Shown here piece by piece: positions 59,518-64,000 of a DNA stretch of 64,000 nucleotides (within the stretch, counting starts at the first letter, position 1; each line of letters opens with the position of its first letter). Where the stretch lies: assembly GCA_032358255.1 (NCBI GenBank), contig JAULBX010004777.1, positions 62,001-126,000 on the forward strand, given 5' to 3'. The translations under genes and the position numbers were made by a program. The notes below the pieces were generated by a model. That model had not been told where the DNA came from and did no database searches. It worked only from the letters and a program-made list of their open reading frames with translations. The DNA is from Heterotrichella gracilis (Eukaryota > Sar > Xanthophyceae > Tribonematales > Xanthonemataceae).

Positions 59518-62500
59518 TCACCTGCTCACCGTGCTCCTCCCAAACATCTGGCGCTCCAGCTCCAGGTGCATGGCGTTCTGCATCTCCAGCATGGTCTTGC
59601 GGTTCACCTCCAGCTCCTTGAGCGATTTGTTGAGCAGCATCTCAAAGTAGTGCGCACGGCGGCGCTGCTCCTGGAGCGCAAAGCGCAGCTCCCGCTGCTG
59701 CGCGTACAGCTCACGCACCTCCTGCAAGGGGGATCACAGCGTCAGGGGTCAGGGGTCAGCAAAGAGTAACAGGGCCGGTAATCCAGGGCGATTCGCAACT
59801 GGCTGCAGAAAGGATTGTACCATCCTTCGAAATGTTTACAAATCTCCATGTCCGGTGCAGTTTGCAAACAATGTAGGGAGGGCAAGGCAGGGGTCCAGCA
59901 CAGGTGCCTGTCACGCGTGAGCATACCTCTGCCACCACGGCCTCCTCCCGCCCGGTCGCTTCCTTGACGGGCTGCTTCTTCAACTCCTCCTGGGCGGCCT
60001 GGGGGAGGCACAGCACATGGGGTCACATGGCAGTCAGAGTGGAATCGCACAGTGGCAATGGGCCAAATCGCAGGGCATCATGGCTTCCGCTAATGCGCAC
60101 AATACAACATGTAGGGCAGACCAAAAGGTCAAGTATGGAGCCATGCTTTGGTGTCCACATCCAGATGGCGCAATCAGAGGGGAAATTGTCAACAGTACAC
60201 GGCCAAAACCTATCAGATAGGTTTTACTGTAGGCAGCAGATGGTGCCACGTGTCCTCACCTCAGCTGCTGCCTGCGCTTCTTGCAGCGCCTGCTGCAGCA
60301 CACCAATCTCCTGCTCCTGCTGGCTCATGCACTCCTTGGCAGACTCAGCCTGGGCCAGCGCCACCTGCACAGAGGCATACACACAACTTGAGTACCATGG
60401 CAATAGAAACCCTGCGTACAGGTGCAGATGAGAACTACAGACACCCAACGTGTGCTGCGCATCCCAATCATTTAGGCAATCGTCATGCTCTACCCATGCA
60501 CACGGGCGCACGTGGGGACCAGCTAAAGCCCAATCACAAACTGGGGTGCAAGTGAGAGGTGATTGCCCATGGGCATACGATACTTACAGGTTTGCTAAAA
60601 GGGCCAAGTGAAGGCCTTGTAACCAATCTACAGGTACCCAACCACACCCAACTTTCACCACCCACCTTGAGGCGAGCCGCATCCTCGGCTGCCCGCTCCT
60701 GTGCCTCCTTCTGCGCCGCCTTGCGTTCGTGGATGGTAGCGTGTGCGCGCGTGAGCTCGGTTACAGCATGGGTCAGCTGCGTGCGCATGTCAGTCAGCTG
60801 GCGCCGGGCACCCAGGATCTCGTCTGCAGGAGACGACACAAAGTAGGGTTTAGCAATAATGGTTTCAAAACCTAAAGGGTCTTGTCAGCCTCAGGCTATA
60901 AAATCTGTCCCACTTGCACAATCACAGGGCACAACATTGCATGCAGCGCACCTCAGTGGGACCGCAAACCCTAAACCCTACAGCCCCGACCACGTACCGT
61001 TCTTTGTGTCCAGCTCTGTCTTGAGCGTCTGCACCTCCTTCTGGTTGGCCACCTTGAGCTCCTCAAGCTCCTGGCGCAGGGAGGCAACCTGCACAGGCAG
61101 CGCCACATTAACACATGGCAACACACAGTAGGTTTTGTACACACATCTCCAAAGAATGTAACCGCAACTGTAACTCTACTCCAAAGCACGTCACATCCAC
61201 AGCGTGAAGGTGCCGGGTAACAATTAATTGTGCTCTGCGCTCGGTGCCTACCTTTTGGATGCAAAAATCTGCCAGTAGGTCACACTGCAAAACTCACTCC
61301 ACACCACCATTGCACCCCAGCGCCGCCACCCCACCCACCTCCTTCTGCGCGGCCACCAGCTTCTGCTTGGTGGCCACCAGCTCGTTGTTGTCTGCCTTGA
61401 GCTGCTTGTTGAGGTTGAGCAGCGAGCGCTGCGCGTGCGCCAGCTCCATGCGCAGCCCATCCACCGCGTGCTGGTTGTCTGGCGAGGCCAGCAGCTGCGC
61501 CTGCAGCTCCTTCATGGAGGACAGGGCCTCGCCCAGCTGCTGGCGCGCCCCCTGGAGCTCGCGCTGCAAGTTCTCGTTGCGCTGCGGGGTGACAAGGGGA
61601 GAACATTAGAATATGAATGTACATGGCACTTCCTTTATTAAATCGATTGCGTAATGACAATATTGAGTACCCAACTAGTGTTGGCACGAAACTGCTTAGC
61701 GCCACAAGTGCAACACTGGCTGCTATCCTGGCCTGATTAACCTTCAACCCTGAGTAACAAAGGGCGAATCGGATAGCAATGGTCTGTTACGCTCTTTGTT
61801 CCTTGGCTCACCCTAAACCCTAACCCTGTGCATACCCTCATGCAACTCACCCGGTCCACCGTGCGCACAGAGTCGCTGAGCTCCGCCTCCCGCTTCCTGC
61901 TGGCGCGCATCTCCAGGGACATGTTCTGCAGGTCGCGCCGCAGGTTGGGCACGATGGAGGCATCCGCCGCGCGGCTCTGGAGGACACGGATCTCCTCCTG
62001 CAAAAGGGGGGCAACCGTGAATGCAATGATGTGTGCTTGACCCATCAGGAATCACCAGACACCACTACCACGGGCTGGGCGCGACCACATAGTGCGCTCA
62101 AGTCATGCACTGTGGTATATTAATGCTTTGTGTAGCGTTGACCCTCATTCATCAAAACACCACCACCCACCTGCTACACAGTGCTGCGTACATAATTTTG
62201 AGCCACCCCCCCTCCCCCTTCATTCAGCCACCTGGTACCCAGCGTTGACACCCCCATCGATGATCCATCGAAACACAAATGCCGCCATTTCCCGCTGCCC
62301 CCACCATGTAAGCTCCAACCACAACCCACCCACCTTTGCCTTTGCCAGCTCCTCCTGCAACTGCTTGTTCTCCTCCACCGACCCCCCCGCCTTGCCCTTC
62401 ATCTCCGCCACCTGGCGCCTGCTGGCATCAAGCTCCTTGAGCGAGGTCCTGAGCAGGCCCTCGTAGTGCTCAACCTTGCGCCGCTGCTCCTGGACCTCGT

Positions 62501-64000
62501 AGCGCAGCTTCAGGTCCTGGGGGGATAGGGTTTGAATGAAGGGTGCAGCTGGGTTGGAGGTGGATCATTTCTATGATTCATTTCTGTGACTTTCGCAATG
62601 GTTTCCTTGTAGCGCAGCTTCAGGTCCTGGGGGAATAGCGGGCAGCATATTGGCTGTGGGTTCCATTTTGTGCAGGTGCTGGGAATAGCTATACACGACA
62701 AATGTATAGTGGCTCCTCAACAGGGTTGCTCTGACATGCAACATGCACTGGAGACTCACCGGCTTGGCACTGACTGCCACCACGTGCGCGTTCTCCCGCT
62801 CTGCAAGTAGCTCAACCCTGGCAGCCTGCACAGGGAGGTACGCACATTACTGAATTGGCCCCGTCTAACCACAGGCAAACGCGACAGTGCATGACACCAA
62901 CGCCAGTAAAGCCCATGTCCTTCTCCATGCCATACGTGCGTGCGCGTATCGACGACCAATTGACTGGTTGCAGGCTGCACCCTTGAGCAGCCGCGCCTTA
63001 CCCACCCCCGCCAGCAGCGTGCCCCTGCACACACCCCCACCCCCGTCACGCCCCACCTTTGCATCCCCTTCCGCCACCCGTAGCGCCTGGTTGAGCTGGT
63101 CGATGGTGCGCTCCTGCATGCGCACCTGGGACACAGCCTGATCCGCCTGGCGCTGGAGTTGCTGCAGAACAAGGGGAAGGGTCAGATGGTGCTACAAATA
63201 CAGGGTACTTTTATTGCCTGTGGTATTTGGGATTTTCACATAACCTACTCATGTTTGAGACCCTGATTCCCCATGTGTGCAGGGACATCTCAGCACAATA
63301 CACCCCCCCAACATCCATGCGTGCTGCCAGATTCACTTCACTAGATCTGGACGAGCAAGCAATCTTGTGGTATGGTCTTTGAGCACATTTCATGAACAGG
63401 CGCAGTAAAACGTACATCAAGCTTTTGCAGCATCTCCTCAGATGGTTTTGTCTGCGCCGCTGACTGTGCCTTGACAAGCTGCGCCTCTGCCCGCATGACC
63501 CTGGAGCGCATGTCTGCAAGCTCGTTCTTGGCCGCAGTGAGGTCACCTGCAGGGCGTGGGAAGTAGGGTTTAAGCGTACATCAAAGGAGCTGCTTGTAGG
63601 TCTTGCGGTACTCAGGAGATATAGGGTTTAACTTTCATTAAAATCTGTAATGTTTTGAACCAATACATTAGTTCTGCGGGTGGTGGGTATGAGCTGACAA
63701 TGGTGCACTAATTGCAGGAAGGGGGGTGGCTCAAAGAGCTGTTGTAGCTAGTGTTTTCAGCAGCGAACCGGGCTAGCGGCTCTATGCTACCGTCCTATGT
63801 TTTATCTCATTGCCAACCCCCCTCCTGTGGCGTGTGAAGGACAGGAATGCATGGTGCGCGGCCACGGCTATGGATGCATCCCTCTAGGAGCACGCATATG
63901 ACTGTGACTCACCCTTCTTCTCGATGAGCTCCCTATTGAGCGCCCTGACCTCGTGGTTGGTGTTCTTGCTCAGAGCAGCAACCTCGTCCTTCAGGAGCTC
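59518..64000 (-). CDS. Long coiled-coil protein, C-terminal part (runs off the window)
   Basis: Twelve minus-strand exons visible: 63913->64000, 63416-63546, 63057-63161, 62760-62825, 62334-62516, 61851-61997, 61339-61581, 60998-61088, 60666-60823, 60260-60364, 59927-59998 and 59518-59721. Phases agree across all joins. The product is almost wholly heptad-like coiled coil (DLTAAKNELADMRSRVMRAE, VPNLRRDLQNMSLEMRASRK) ending FGRSTVSR. A set of five exons occurs twice in the same order. For example, LRYEVQEQRRRKVEHYEGLL..SLKELDASRR is matched by LRFALQEQRRRAHYFEMLL..SLKELEVNRK, and MSQQEQEIGVLQQALQEA by VSQVRMQERTIDQLNQALRVAE. No catalytic domain is seen. Such proteins are often cytoskeletal, centrosomal or Golgi tethers, but no specific family is recognised. 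Confidence 0.8.
62499..62634 (-). repeat. Duplicated acceptor edge in the coiled-coil gene
   Basis: The exon edge with its acceptor (AGCGCAGCTTCAGGTCCTGG, 62499-62524) is repeated exactly at 62609-62634 in the upstream intron, 110 bp away. The copy keeps a usable AG but leads quickly out of the coiled-coil frame. A CCCTA-type word follows the original. Confidence 0.8.

Overview
The window is nuclear DNA of a green alga (core Chlorophyta). Evidence: many short GC-rich exons separated by GT-AG introns, a starch-phosphorylating glucan water dikinase with a plastid-type N-terminus, a plant-type H2A.X ending in SQEF, and scattered TTTAGGG-type telomere-like heptamers. I cannot fix the genus. Exon models were built by hand from splice motifs and reading phase. 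For most conserved genes the summed exons divide exactly by three, and the joins restore known family motifs.

Layout. 0.8-1.9 kb: unknown minus-strand ORF carrying a 367-bp direct duplication. 2.6-4.1 kb: plus-strand F-box/leucine-rich-repeat gene interrupted by one in-frame TGA. 4.9-6.3 kb: minus-strand gene resembling BORC subunit 8. 8.9-13.0 kb: minus-strand SAND plus Tudor-like chromatin protein. 13-15.2 kb: mostly unassigned. 15.2-19.3 kb: POLE2 (minus), divergent from histone H2A.X (19.9-20.5 kb, plus). 20.8-21.4 kb: NUDT1/15-type Nudix hydrolase (minus), divergent from ribosomal protein L23A (22.1-23.9 kb, plus). 24.5-25.8 kb: unknown plus-strand gene. 27.0-33.2 kb: UvrD/SRS2-like SF1 helicase (minus). 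33.7-36.4 kb: NDUFAF6-like squalene/phytoene-synthase-fold protein (minus). 37.3-42.8 kb: FANCJ/BRIP1-type Fe-S helicase (plus), probably continuing through low-complexity exons to 45.7 kb. 46.9-56.5 kb: glucan water dikinase GWD1 (minus, 23 exons), divergent from a small plastid-type cupin (57.0-58.0 kb, plus). 59.5 kb to the window end: 3' part of a long coiled-coil gene (minus) built from a duplicated exon module.

Five of the genes act in genome maintenance: POLE2 (leading-strand polymerase), H2A.X (break signalling), the Nudix hydrolase (nucleotide-pool cleaning), and the UvrD-like and FANCJ-like helicases (fork and crosslink repair). Two divergent pairs (POLE2/H2A.X and GWD/cupin) share short intergenic promoters.

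The most unusual signal is in the introns. At least six genes carry local duplications of exon edges, splice site included, lying in the neighbouring intron. Several are interleaved with telomere-like heptamers close to the 3' splice site. No complete mobile element, CRISPR array, rRNA or convincing tRNA was found.
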